A stretch of DNA of 64,000 bases from Candidimonas humi (GTDB lineage: Bacteria > Pseudomonadota > Gammaproteobacteria > Burkholderiales > Burkholderiaceae_B), in assembly GCF_019166065.1 (NCBI RefSeq), contig NZ_JAHTBN010000012.1:1-64000 (forward strand), in the 5' to 3' direction. Below, piece by piece: positions 26,588 to 34,446 of the stretch. Position 1 is the stretch's first letter. Every line of letters begins with the position of its first letter. The position numbers were made by a program, and so were the translations under genes. The notes beneath the pieces were generated by a model that did no database searches, had not been told where the DNA came from, and saw only the letters and a list, made by a program, of their open reading frames with translations.

Positions 26588-27781
26588 TCAATAGGCCGCT
26601 TCGAGAATCCCGCGCAGTTCGTCGGCGCCGGCGACCTGGCGCGGGTTGTAGTAAAGGCCGCGCTCTCCCATGCCCTTGGCCGCGATACGGTCCAGGTCAT
26701 GCTCGGCGACGCCGATATCGCGCAAGCGCATGGGCACGCCCGCGGACACTTGCAGCGCGCACAGTGCGTCCACCAGCGATTGCGGGCCATCTTCCAGCCC
26801 CAGCGCCGCCGCGGCGCGCGCCAGGGGACCGGCCGCGGCCGCCGCATTGAAAGCCACGCAATGCGGCAACATCACCGCATTGGCCTCGCCATGCGGCGCG
26901 CCCGTAACCGAGCCTATGACGTGGCACAAGGCGTGGTGCACACAGGTGCGCGCGTAGACCAGCACCAGGCCGGCCAGGTGCGCGGCATACAGCAACTGGC
27001 CCCGCGCCTGTTCGTCGTCGGGCCGCTGCCGCACGGCCGGTACGGCGTAGGCCAGGCGCGCCAACGCCTCGAGCGCGTAGGTCTCGGCGAGCGGCACGCG
27101 CTCGCGCGAATACAGGCCTTCGATGCAATGCGCCAGTGCATTCATGCCGGTGGAGCACATGAGGGCGGCCGGCACGCACAGATTGGCACTGGGGTCGAGC
27201 AACACGACACGAGCGGCCACCGCGGGATCGGAGAACAAGAGCTTGGCGCCGCTGGCGTCGCGCACTCCCAGGCTGGCCGTGACTTCGGCGCCCGAGGCAG
27301 TGCCTGGAATCGACACGATGGGCAGCTTGGGCTTGCGCAAGGCGGGCGCCACCAGCGTGGACGGCGGCGTGAAACGCACCGCGTGCCTGGCCAGCGGGCC
27401 GCCCTCCGCCATCACGATGGCGATGGCCTTCGCCGTATCGGCGGCGCTTCCGCCGCCGACGGCCACGAAGCCGTCGACCCCTGCTTCCAGGGCCTGGCGG
27501 GTAAGGTCCTCGACCAGTTCCACATTCGAATGCGCGGGAACGGGCCGGGTGTCCACCCACGCGACGCCCTCGAGCGACTGTTCGACGCGCGCATACATAT
27601 CCGACCGGCGCGTACGCGCGCCCGCCAGCACCATGGGGCGCAGAATGCCCGCTTCCGCCAGTTCGGATCGCAGCGACGCAATTGCGTTACTGCCCATTAC
27701 CAGCCTGCTTGCGGAATAGCGCTGCACGAACTGCGGCGGAAGCCGGGGCGGCTCGGTCGCCGTATGGGGTTCCTGCATCAA
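26588..27781 (-). CDS. maleylacetate reductase / iron-containing alcohol dehydrogenase
   Basis: A 397-residue member of the group III iron-containing alcohol dehydrogenases. The NAD motif GGGSAADTAKA is intact. Metal-site residues lie in GMNALAHCIE, HHALCHVIG and APHGEANAVMLPH. The resemblance to maleylacetate reductases (reduction of maleylacetate to 3-oxoadipate) is good, and a second paralogue lies at 29482-30573. It is the first gene of its operon and divergent from a LysR gene. It is about 35 residues longer than the paralogue, mostly at the N-terminus. Confidence 0.87.
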   Translation of the reverse strand: MMQEPHTATEPPRLPPQFVQRYSASRLVMGSNAIASLRSELAEAGILRPMVLAGARTRRSDMYARVEQSLEGVAWVDTRPVPAHSNVELVEDLTRQALEAGVDGFVAVGGGSAADTAKAIAIVMAEGGPLARHAVRFTPPSTLVAPALRKPKLPIVSIPGTASGAEVTASLGVRDASGAKLLFSDPAVAARVVLLDPSANLCVPAALMCSTGMNALAHCIEGLYSRERVPLAETYALEALARLAYAVPAVRQRPDDEQARGQLLYAAHLAGLVLVYARTCVHHALCHVIGSVTGAPHGEANAVMLPHCVAFNAAAAAGPLARAAAALGLEDGPQSLVDALCALQVSAGVPMRLRDIGVAEHDLDRIAAKGMGERGLYYNPRQVAGADELRGILEAAY

Positions 27782-27867
27782 TGTTTCCTGTTTGCGATCT
27801 GTCGGCCCAAGGCCCGGGCCGGATCCTGTTGAAAATTCTATTGCTGTTTTTGCGCCCTGTAGCCACC

Positions 27868-27900
27868 TAAATTACAATTTAAAGTTTCTATTCCAGAAAC
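27868..27900. promoter_or_regulatory. LysR-type operator dyads
   Basis: Two dyads lie between the divergent maleylacetate reductase and LysR starts. TAAATT-AC-AATTTA (27868-27881) is a perfect inverted repeat. GTTTCT-ATTCC-AGAAAC (27884-27900) is a perfect 6-bp dyad with T-N11-A spacing, the recognised LysR binding pattern. The second ends ten bases before the lysR ATG. Confidence 0.6.
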
Positions 27901-27909
27901 ATTGAAAGC

Positions 27910-28818
27910 ATGGACAAGCTTCAAAGCCTGCGAGTTTTCTGCGAGGTCGCCCGCTGCGGGAGCTTTGTCCGCGCGGCAATGCAAATGTCCCTGCCCAAGA
28001 GCACGGTCACCAAGCACATCGCCGCGCTCGAACGCGACATGGGCGCTCAGCTCCTGAAACGGAATCCGAAACAGGTCGCCCTTACCGAGGCGGGGGAACG
28101 AGTGCTGCAGGGCTCCAGGGACATGATCCAGAGCTACGAGGCCATGGAGTCGGCAGTACGCGACGCGGTCCAGTTGCCGCGCGGCGCGATACGCGTGGGC
28201 ACGCCGCCCTCTTTCGGCGCCCACCATCTCGTGCAAGTGATCGCGGCGTTCACGCAGCGCTACCCGGATATCGAAGTAACCATAGTCCACGACGACGGGC
28301 GCTCGGACATTCTCGCCGAAGCCCTGGACCTGTCCATCCGCATCGCGCCCTCGTTGAAAGACGCGAGCTACGTGGCCCTGCCGCTGATGCTGGCGCCGCA
28401 GTTCGTGGTGGCCTCGCCGCAATACCTGAAAAAACACCGCCGCCCCGCGTACGTGGCGGACCTGGCGCAGCACAACTGCCTGATCCACACCATCAAGTCG
28501 CATTCGGGAATCTGGCGCTTCGAAGGCACGCCGCCGCAGGAAGTGCGCGTCAGGGGCACGATACGTTCCAACCTGGGCGATGCACTGAAACACGCCGCCC
28601 TGGACGGCGCAGGCGTGTCGATCCACCCCACCTATATGGTTGCCGACGACATCGCACAGGGCCTGCTGGAAATATTGCTGCCGAACGAGGTGCCGCAGGC
28701 TGTGGAGATCAATGTCGTGTTCTCCACCCGCCGCAATATGCCTGCGCGCGTCAGGCACCTGCTGGAATTTCTCAAGGAATGGGCCCATCGCCCGCCGCCC
28801 TGGGCCGCCCGCAAATGA
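27910..28818 (+). CDS. LysR family transcriptional regulator
   Basis: A 302-residue LysR-type regulator of the CrgA/aromatic subgroup. The helix-turn-helix lies at residues 1-60 (VARCGSFVRAAMQMSLPKSTVTKHIAALE); the rest is the periplasmic-binding-protein-like effector domain. It is divergent from the operon 27781-22458 and likely its activator. The effector is unknown. The operator candidates at 27868-27900 overlap its own promoter, so it probably also represses itself. Confidence 0.93.
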   Translation: MDKLQSLRVFCEVARCGSFVRAAMQMSLPKSTVTKHIAALERDMGAQLLKRNPKQVALTEAGERVLQGSRDMIQSYEAMESAVRDAVQLPRGAIRVGTPPSFGAHHLVQVIAAFTQRYPDIEVTIVHDDGRSDILAEALDLSIRIAPSLKDASYVALPLMLAPQFVVASPQYLKKHRRPAYVADLAQHNCLIHTIKSHSGIWRFEGTPPQEVRVRGTIRSNLGDALKHAALDGAGVSIHPTYMVADDIAQGLLEILLPNEVPQAVEINVVFSTRRNMPARVRHLLEFLKEWAHRPPPWAARK

Positions 28819-28882
28819 GGCGGGACCTGATACCTGCAGCCGGGGCCGCAAGCCCGCCCCCGGAAATTTGCGGTGCGAGGCG

Positions 28883-29308
28883 CTAGGCGCCCGGCGCGGC
28901 CGCCTTGCGGGCCGCGCGTTCTTTTTCGATCCGCTCGGTGACATCGCGCGCCATGGCGACCGAACCCACCGGCGCCCCGCCGGCGTCCTTGACCAGGGCG
29001 AAGGTCATTTCCACATACAGCTTCTGGCCGCCCTTGCGCACCGCGCGCGTCAGCGTCGGATGCCCTTGCAGCTTGAGCCTGCCGCTATCCATGGCCGCGT
29101 CGAAACCGGCCCAATGGGCGGCGCGCAAATGCTCGGGAATGATCAGGTCGAGGTTTTTGCCCAGCGCCTCGTCGGCGCTGAAGCCGAACAGCCTGCCGGC
29201 TGCCTGGTTCCAGCGCGCGATGTTGCCGTTGCGGTCGGCGTAGATCAGGGCATCGGATACCTGCTCGATGATCCAGTCGGCCAGCGACGGATCCTCAGCG
29301 TCATCCAT
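28883..29308 (-). CDS. stand-alone PAS domain protein
   Basis: A 141-residue protein made of a single PAS domain (residues about 10-130). The ARWNQAAGRLFGFSADEALGKNL core and the PAC-like KGGQKLYVEMTFALVKD and VAMARDVTERI ending are clear. There is no output domain, so it presumably senses a signal and acts by protein contact, or retains only sensory function. ATG 29308 follows GGAG. It lies 170 bases after the second maleylacetate reductase gene, so it may be the last gene of that long operon. Confidence 0.82.
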   Translation of the reverse strand: MDDAEDPSLADWIIEQVSDALIYADRNGNIARWNQAAGRLFGFSADEALGKNLDLIIPEHLRAAHWAGFDAAMDSGRLKLQGHPTLTRAVRKGGQKLYVEMTFALVKDAGGAPVGSVAMARDVTERIEKERAARKAAAPGA

Positions 29309-29481
29309 GGTGTTTTCTCCGTAAGGACAGGAACATGCCATGGCGCGGCCCACCGTCCGCGCCATTTTTCGTCCCCTGTTATACCGCCGACACTGCCGCC
29401 GCATCAACCGGGGAACGCGGCAGCGGCGCCGGACAGCCCGCCGACCAGCCGCGAGGCCGACAGCCGCCGCCCGGGCAGGGC

Positions 29482-30573
29482 TTACGCGGGCCTGTTCCCG
29501 TGATAGGCGTCCAGCAACAGCCTGTGTATGCCTGCACGCTGCGCGGCGTCGATCGGGCGCGGATTCCAATACGGCGCGCCCACGACCAGGTCCGCCGCCT
29601 TCGCCATATCCGCCTCGGTGATGTCGCCAATGTCCTTCAAGGCCACCGGCGCGCCATGGTCGCGCGCCAGGTCGAACAGGCCCGCGGCGGCGCTGGCCGA
29701 GCCTTCGATGCCGAGCGCGCGCCGGATGCGCTGCATCGCCTCGGGAGCGGCCTGCGCGTTGAAAGCGATGGCATGCGGCAGGACGACGGTGTGCGTCTCG
29801 GCATGCGGCAGGTTGAAGGTGCCGCCCAGCACATGGCACAGCTTGTGATGCAAGGCCATGCCCACATTGCCCAATACCGTGCCGCACAGCCAGGCCCCGT
29901 ACAAGGCCGCGTCGCGCGCCTCGATCTCGCCGGGACGGCGCTGGATGGCCGGCAGCGCCTGCGCCAGCGCCCGTATCCCCTCTTCGGCCATCAGGCTCAT
30001 GATTGGGTTGCCGTCGCGCGCATACAGGCCTTCCGCGGCGTGGGCAATGGCATTCATGCCGCTGGTGACGCTCAGGCCCGCGGGCAACCCCAGCGTCAGG
30101 TCGGGATCGTAGATGACCGTGCGCGGCAATACCCGCGCGTCCCTGCCGGTCTTCTTGGCGCCGGCTTCGGTAATGCCGTAGATGGGCGTCATCTCGCTGC
30201 CGGCATAGGTGGTGGGCACGGCCAGGATGGGCAGGCCGAGATCCAGGGCGACCGCCTTTGCAAGGCCTATGGTCGACCCGCCGCCCATCGCCAGCGTGCA
30301 ATCCGCGTGCAGCCGGCGCGCTTCGTCGCCGGCCGCGCGCGCGATCTCGGCCGGCACATGCATGACGGCGCCGGCAAAAACCCCTGCCGCACGCGCACCC
30401 AGGCTGTCGGCGGCCGCCTGTGCCTGATCGCCGTGGCCCGGCGTGGACAGGACCAGCACGCGGCCAGCGCCCAGTAGTTCTATTTCCCGGCCCAGGGCGG
30501 CCAGCGATCCGCGCCCGAACACGACCCTGGACGGCAGGCTGCTATAGATGAACTCTTGCACATCAGCTCCCAT
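29482..30573 (-). CDS. maleylacetate reductase
   Basis: A 363-residue maleylacetate reductase, the usual length. It reduces maleylacetate to 3-oxoadipate with NADH. The cofactor motif MGGGSTIGLAKA and the metal/active-site stretches GMNAIAHAAEGLYA, HHKLCHVLGG and LPHAETHTVVLPH are intact. It directly follows, and overlaps by 11 bases, the hydroxyquinol 1,2-dioxygenase gene, so the two consecutive steps are translated together. ATG 30573 was chosen; an in-frame upstream ATG at 30618 would deepen the overlap. It closes the lower pathway of the operon. Confidence 0.93.
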   Translation of the reverse strand: MGADVQEFIYSSLPSRVVFGRGSLAALGREIELLGAGRVLVLSTPGHGDQAQAAADSLGARAAGVFAGAVMHVPAEIARAAGDEARRLHADCTLAMGGGSTIGLAKAVALDLGLPILAVPTTYAGSEMTPIYGITEAGAKKTGRDARVLPRTVIYDPDLTLGLPAGLSVTSGMNAIAHAAEGLYARDGNPIMSLMAEEGIRALAQALPAIQRRPGEIEARDAALYGAWLCGTVLGNVGMALHHKLCHVLGGTFNLPHAETHTVVLPHAIAFNAQAAPEAMQRIRRALGIEGSASAAAGLFDLARDHGAPVALKDIGDITEADMAKAADLVVGAPYWNPRPIDAAQRAGIHRLLLDAYHGNRPA

Positions 30574-31399
30574 CGACGGGGTTGAGCACGAAATCGTACT
30601 CGACCAGATAAGTGCCATCGGACTGCTGCTTCCAGTCCGCGATCAGCGACTGGCGCACCCCGAAGACGGCATCCGAATCCAGATAGCGGTCGTCGCTGCG
30701 AAACACATGGGTGATCAAGGTTTGGTAGCCGGGCGCCTCGATCATGAAATGCAGGTGGGCCGGCCGCCACGGATGGCGCCCGCTGGCGGCGAGCAGGTCG
30801 CCGACCGGGCCGTCGTGGGGAATGGCATAGGGAACCGCCAGGATGGAGCGGAAGTCATAGCGGCCTTGCTCATCCGTGTGCAGAATCCCGCGCGCCTGGG
30901 CATGGTCGATGTCCTCGTGCTGGACATCGTAGAGCCCGTCCTCGTCGGACTGCCATACGTCCATGCTGGCGCCCGCTATGGGCGAGCCGTCCAGCCCCCG
31001 CACCGTGCCGCGCACCAGGCAAGGTATGCCGTGCGCGCCGTTGGAGATGTCCGCGCCCAGTTCGTAATGCGGCGCGCCGTCCACGTGGAAAGGGCCGAAC
31101 ACCGTGGATTCCGTGCACTGGGCGGGCTTGTCGTTGTTCATGGCCACCGTGAGCATGGACAGCCCCAGTACATCCGACAGCAGGATGAATTCCTGGCGCC
31201 GGTCGTCGGTGATGTGGCCGCAGCGGGTCAGGAACTGGATGCCCTGGAACCATTCGTCTTCCGTCAAATGCACTTCGCGCGCGAAATCATGCAGGTGCCG
31301 GATCAGGCTGTCCATGATTTCCTTGAGACGCGGGTCCGCAGTATCGACGTGGCGAGCCAGGACGGCTTCGGTGATGGTTTCGTGATTCAGATTGCGCAC
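30563..31399 (-). CDS. hydroxyquinol 1,2-dioxygenase
   Basis: An intradiol ring-cleavage dioxygenase that opens benzene-1,2,4-triol to maleylacetate. With the GTG start at 31399 (RBS AAGGAAG) it has 278 residues. The Fe(III) ligands are all visible: Tyr157 (DGLYDVQ), Tyr181 (GRYDFRS), His215 and His217 (PAHLHF). An N-terminal helical dimerisation domain fills residues 1-100. The alternative ATG at 31489 would overlap the monooxygenase gene and add an uncharacteristic N-terminus. Its neighbours, a flavin monooxygenase and a maleylacetate reductase, support hydroxyquinol over catechol. Confidence 0.92.
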   Translation of the reverse strand: MRNLNHETITEAVLARHVDTADPRLKEIMDSLIRHLHDFAREVHLTEDEWFQGIQFLTRCGHITDDRRQEFILLSDVLGLSMLTVAMNNDKPAQCTESTVFGPFHVDGAPHYELGADISNGAHGIPCLVRGTVRGLDGSPIAGASMDVWQSDEDGLYDVQHEDIDHAQARGILHTDEQGRYDFRSILAVPYAIPHDGPVGDLLAASGRHPWRPAHLHFMIEAPGYQTLITHVFRSDDRYLDSDAVFGVRQSLIADWKQQSDGTYLVEYDFVLNPVDGS

Positions 31400-31463
31400 A
31401 ATGATCTTCCTTCGTGCCCGGCGGCCTTGCGCTGCCCATGAGAGAAATATAGTCCAAATGCGC

Positions 31464-32720
31464 TCATGCGGCGCCTGCGGCGCGAGCATGGCCGGGGCCG
31501 CCGCGGCCGCGCTCGCCGACCCGGCTATCGTCCAGGGGAACCGTCAGCGCGTCATAGGAAAACAGCCACTCGGAACGGCTCTTGCTCATGTTCTTCTGCT
31601 GGAAGGCGCGCCGCATTTCCTCTTCGTCTTCGATGCGGTACAGGTCGCGGTTGCCGGCCGATTCCAGCACCACCTTGGCGCTGCGGCTCATGCGGCTGTC
31701 CTGGTATACCTGCAGGGCGTCCGCCACGTCCGCATAGGCATCCAGGCAACGCGCCAGCACCGCCCCGTCCTCGATCGCCATGGCGGCCCCCGATGCCAGA
31801 TAGGGCAAGGTCGGGTGCGCCGCATCGCCCAGCAGCGTCGCGCGTGCGGTGCTCCAGTTGTCCACCGGCGCACGGTCGTTCAAGGCATAGCGGTAGCAGC
31901 CGTCATGGTCGCTGGCATCGATGACCGTCTGGATGACGGGATGCCAGCCTTCGAAGTCGGCCTTGAGATCGGCCCACGGCCGCTTTTGCGTCCAGGATTC
32001 GTTTTCGGGGTAATCATGCTCCACCAGCCCCACGAAGTTCATCAGCTTGCCGCCGCGCAGGTAGTACATCACCGCGTGCTTCTTGGGCCCGCACCACACG
32101 GTCGACACGGTCTCCATGATGCCGGGCGGCAGGCTCGCGGTGGGAACGACGGCCCGCCAGGCAATGTCGCCGGTATAGCTGGCAGGCGTCGGGCCGAGGA
32201 TTTGCGCACGGATGGCGGACTTGATGCCGTCCGCCCCCACCAGGACGTCGCCGGCCGCGCGACTGCCGTCGGCCAGGCGCAGCGCAACGCCATCGGCGCT
32301 TTCTTCGAAGCCCACGGCCTGCGCGCCCAGGGTGATGCAGTCCGGATCCTGCGACAGCACCGCCCGGGCCAGCAATTCGTGCAGGTCGGCGCGATGTATA
32401 TGGAAATACGGCGCGCCGTTCAGCCGCTCGTGCGTTTCGCCCAGGGGGATGCGATACATCAGCTCGGCCGTGTCGAAGCGCCGGAACTCGAAGGCCTGGG
32501 GCCGCACCACGATAGACTCGAGCGCCTCTTTCAGCCCCAGGTCGTAGAGCACCTTCACGGCATTGGCGCTGGACTGTATGCCGGCCCCCACGTCGCCCAG
32601 GGCCGCGGCTTGTTCATATACCCGCACCGGGAAGCCGCGCTTGAGCAGGCTGGCTGCCGCGGTCAGGCCGCCGATGCCGGCGCCGGCGATGAGGATTCTG
32701 GGCTTGTCTTTCGTCTTCAT
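31464..32720 (-). CDS. FAD-dependent aromatic monooxygenase (salicylate hydroxylase type)
   Basis: A 418-residue class A flavoprotein monooxygenase. FAD motifs are GAGIGGL at residues 13-19, the GADGIKSAIR (DG) motif near 165 and LLGDAAHPTLP (GD) near 295. It resembles salicylate 1-hydroxylase and 6-hydroxynicotinate 3-monooxygenase, enzymes that hydroxylate with loss of CO2. Directly upstream of the hydroxyquinol dioxygenase gene, it is the best candidate to make hydroxyquinol, by oxidative decarboxylation of a dihydroxybenzoate or hydroxylation of resorcinol. The start at 32720 has only a weak ribosome binding site, 13 bases after the Bug stop. Confidence 0.9.
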   Translation of the reverse strand: MKTKDKPRILIAGAGIGGLTAAASLLKRGFPVRVYEQAAALGDVGAGIQSSANAVKVLYDLGLKEALESIVVRPQAFEFRRFDTAELMYRIPLGETHERLNGAPYFHIHRADLHELLARAVLSQDPDCITLGAQAVGFEESADGVALRLADGSRAAGDVLVGADGIKSAIRAQILGPTPASYTGDIAWRAVVPTASLPPGIMETVSTVWCGPKKHAVMYYLRGGKLMNFVGLVEHDYPENESWTQKRPWADLKADFEGWHPVIQTVIDASDHDGCYRYALNDRAPVDNWSTARATLLGDAAHPTLPYLASGAAMAIEDGAVLARCLDAYADVADALQVYQDSRMSRSAKVVLESAGNRDLYRIEDEEEMRRAFQQKNMSKSRSEWLFSYDALTVPLDDSRVGERGRGGPGHARAAGAA

Positions 32721-32733
32721 TCCATCATTCCAT

Positions 32734-33729
32734 TCAATTCGGGGTAATGCCCGCTTTCTTGATGACCTCGGTCCAGCGTGCGTAATCCGACGCTATGAGC
32801 GCGGCGAATTCTTTCGGGGTATCGGGCGCCACCGTCAGGCCCTGCTTGTCCAGGCTGGACTTTATTTCCGGCATGGCCAGGATCTGCTTGATCTCGCGAT
32901 TGAGGCGGTCGACGATGCCCGCCGGCGTACGGGCCGGGGCCAGCATGCCGAACCACAGGCTGACGTCGGCGCCGTGCACGCCGCATTCGGCGAATGTGGG
33001 CACGTCGTCCATGACCGGGATCCTCTGCGGCTGGGCGGCGGCCAGCACGCGCAGCTTGCCCGACTGCTTCAGCGGCAAGGCAGTGTTGGCCGGGAGAATC
33101 ATGGCCTGTACCTGGCCACCCAGCAGGTCGGTGATGGCGCCCGCCGAACCGCTATAGGGTATATGCATGATATCCGCCCCCGTATGCATCTTGAACAGCT
33201 CCATGGCCAGGTGCTGGGGGGTGCCGTTGCCGGGCGAGGCATAGGCGTACTTGCCGGGATGCGCCCGGAAGGCCGCCAGGGCTTCGGCCAGCGTATGGGC
33301 CGGGAAGCGCGGATTGACCGCAAACACCAGCGCACCGTCGGCAACGCGGCCTATGGGCGCGAAGCTGGTCAATGGGTCATAAGGCACGCTCTTGTGCAGC
33401 TTGGGGTTCATCACGAAGGTGACTACCGTCATCAATAATGTATAGCCGTTCGGGGCAGCATGGGCCACGTAGCCGGTGCCGATATTGCCGCTGGCGCCCG
33501 GCCGGTTTTCAACGATGATGGGCTGGCCCAGTTTCTGCGACAGCTTAGGGCCGATGATACGCGCCAGGGTGTCCATGCTGGTGCCCGCGGTATAAGGCAC
33601 CACGATGGTGATGGGACGCGAGGGCCAGGAATCGGCCCGGGCCGGCGCGGTGCCGGCCAGCGCCAGCAGCGTCACGGCGGCGGCGCCCGCGACGCCGCGC
33701 AATCTGGCCAGAAGTTTGTCGAACGTCAT
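32734..33729 (-). CDS. Bug/TctC family periplasmic substrate-binding protein
   Basis: A 331-residue TTT receptor with signal peptide 1-32 (ending APARADSWPSRP) and core ITIVVPYTAGTSMDTLAR and VENRPGASGNIG. ATG 33729 follows GAGGAG. It is one of two Bug receptors in the same catabolic operon, about 30-35% alike by eye, so they may bind different substrates or intermediates. Confidence 0.92.
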   Translation of the reverse strand: MTFDKLLARLRGVAGAAAVTLLALAGTAPARADSWPSRPITIVVPYTAGTSMDTLARIIGPKLSQKLGQPIIVENRPGASGNIGTGYVAHAAPNGYTLLMTVVTFVMNPKLHKSVPYDPLTSFAPIGRVADGALVFAVNPRFPAHTLAEALAAFRAHPGKYAYASPGNGTPQHLAMELFKMHTGADIMHIPYSGSAGAITDLLGGQVQAMILPANTALPLKQSGKLRVLAAAQPQRIPVMDDVPTFAECGVHGADVSLWFGMLAPARTPAGIVDRLNREIKQILAMPEIKSSLDKQGLTVAPDTPKEFAALIASDYARWTEVIKKAGITPN

Positions 33730-33747
33730 GTTGGAGTCTCCTCGGAG

Positions 33748-34353
33748 TCAACGCTCCAGCGGGCCGCCGGCCAGCCAGGCGGCTCCCCGCCGGTACAGAT
33801 TCTGTACGGCATCCCCCTGCAGCATGGGCATGTGCATATAGACCGAGTAGCCGATGCGGGTCTGGATATAGGCCAGGTGCCGGTAGCCTTGGGGCATGCG
33901 CGCCAATTCCTTCTGGTCCAGGACCAGCGTCGCGGCGGGATCGATCGGATCGATGCGGTCCTTCTCGTAGATGGGCTGGCGATGCAGCAATTTCCACTCG
34001 CCTTCGTGCCTGACCACGAAATCGTAGAAGCGGCCCGTACACAGCACATCGCATTCCACGCCCTCAACCGGCCCGCGCTGCGAAATCGTCATCTTGGTCT
34101 GCGCGATGGCCCGGTCTCCCGCAATATCCACCGCCGTGCCGCCCAGGAAATGCAGGATGCTCACCCCCTTGTCCCAGCCTTCGCGCGTGACGCGGATGAA
34201 ATCGGCATAGGAGCCCTGGAACCAGGTGGCCATCATGTAGCCTTCGGGGTGCCAGACGCTGGCGAAGCGTTCCCAGTCGCCGGCATCGCGCCATACTGCC
34301 CAGCGCTCGATCATCTGGCGGATTTCCAGCTCGTCCTTCATGTTTTCATTCAC
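33748..34353 (-). CDS. nuclear transport factor 2 (SnoaL-like) family protein
   Basis: A 201-residue protein whose first 140 residues match the NTF2/SnoaL alpha+beta cone: the helical start EIRQMIERWAVWRDAGDWERF, HPEGYMMATWF, the central FLGGTAVDIAGDRA strand and the RFYDFVVRHEGEWKLLHRQP finish. Such proteins act as isomerases, dehydratases, decarboxylases or as small subunits of ring-hydroxylating dioxygenases. No large subunit is nearby. The last 60 residues are an extra extension. It lies between two Bug genes in the operon; its reaction is unknown. Confidence 0.85.
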   Translation of the reverse strand: MNENMKDELEIRQMIERWAVWRDAGDWERFASVWHPEGYMMATWFQGSYADFIRVTREGWDKGVSILHFLGGTAVDIAGDRAIAQTKMTISQRGPVEGVECDVLCTGRFYDFVVRHEGEWKLLHRQPIYEKDRIDPIDPAATLVLDQKELARMPQGYRHLAYIQTRIGYSVYMHMPMLQGDAVQNLYRRGAAWLAGGPLER

Positions 34354-34446
34354 TTGATGTGCTCCTGATTAAAAAGGGATATGCCTGTCGTTGCGCCGGC
34401 GGCAGGCCGGCGGCGTATTCATGAGGCCAGCCGCTGCCCGGCGGCT

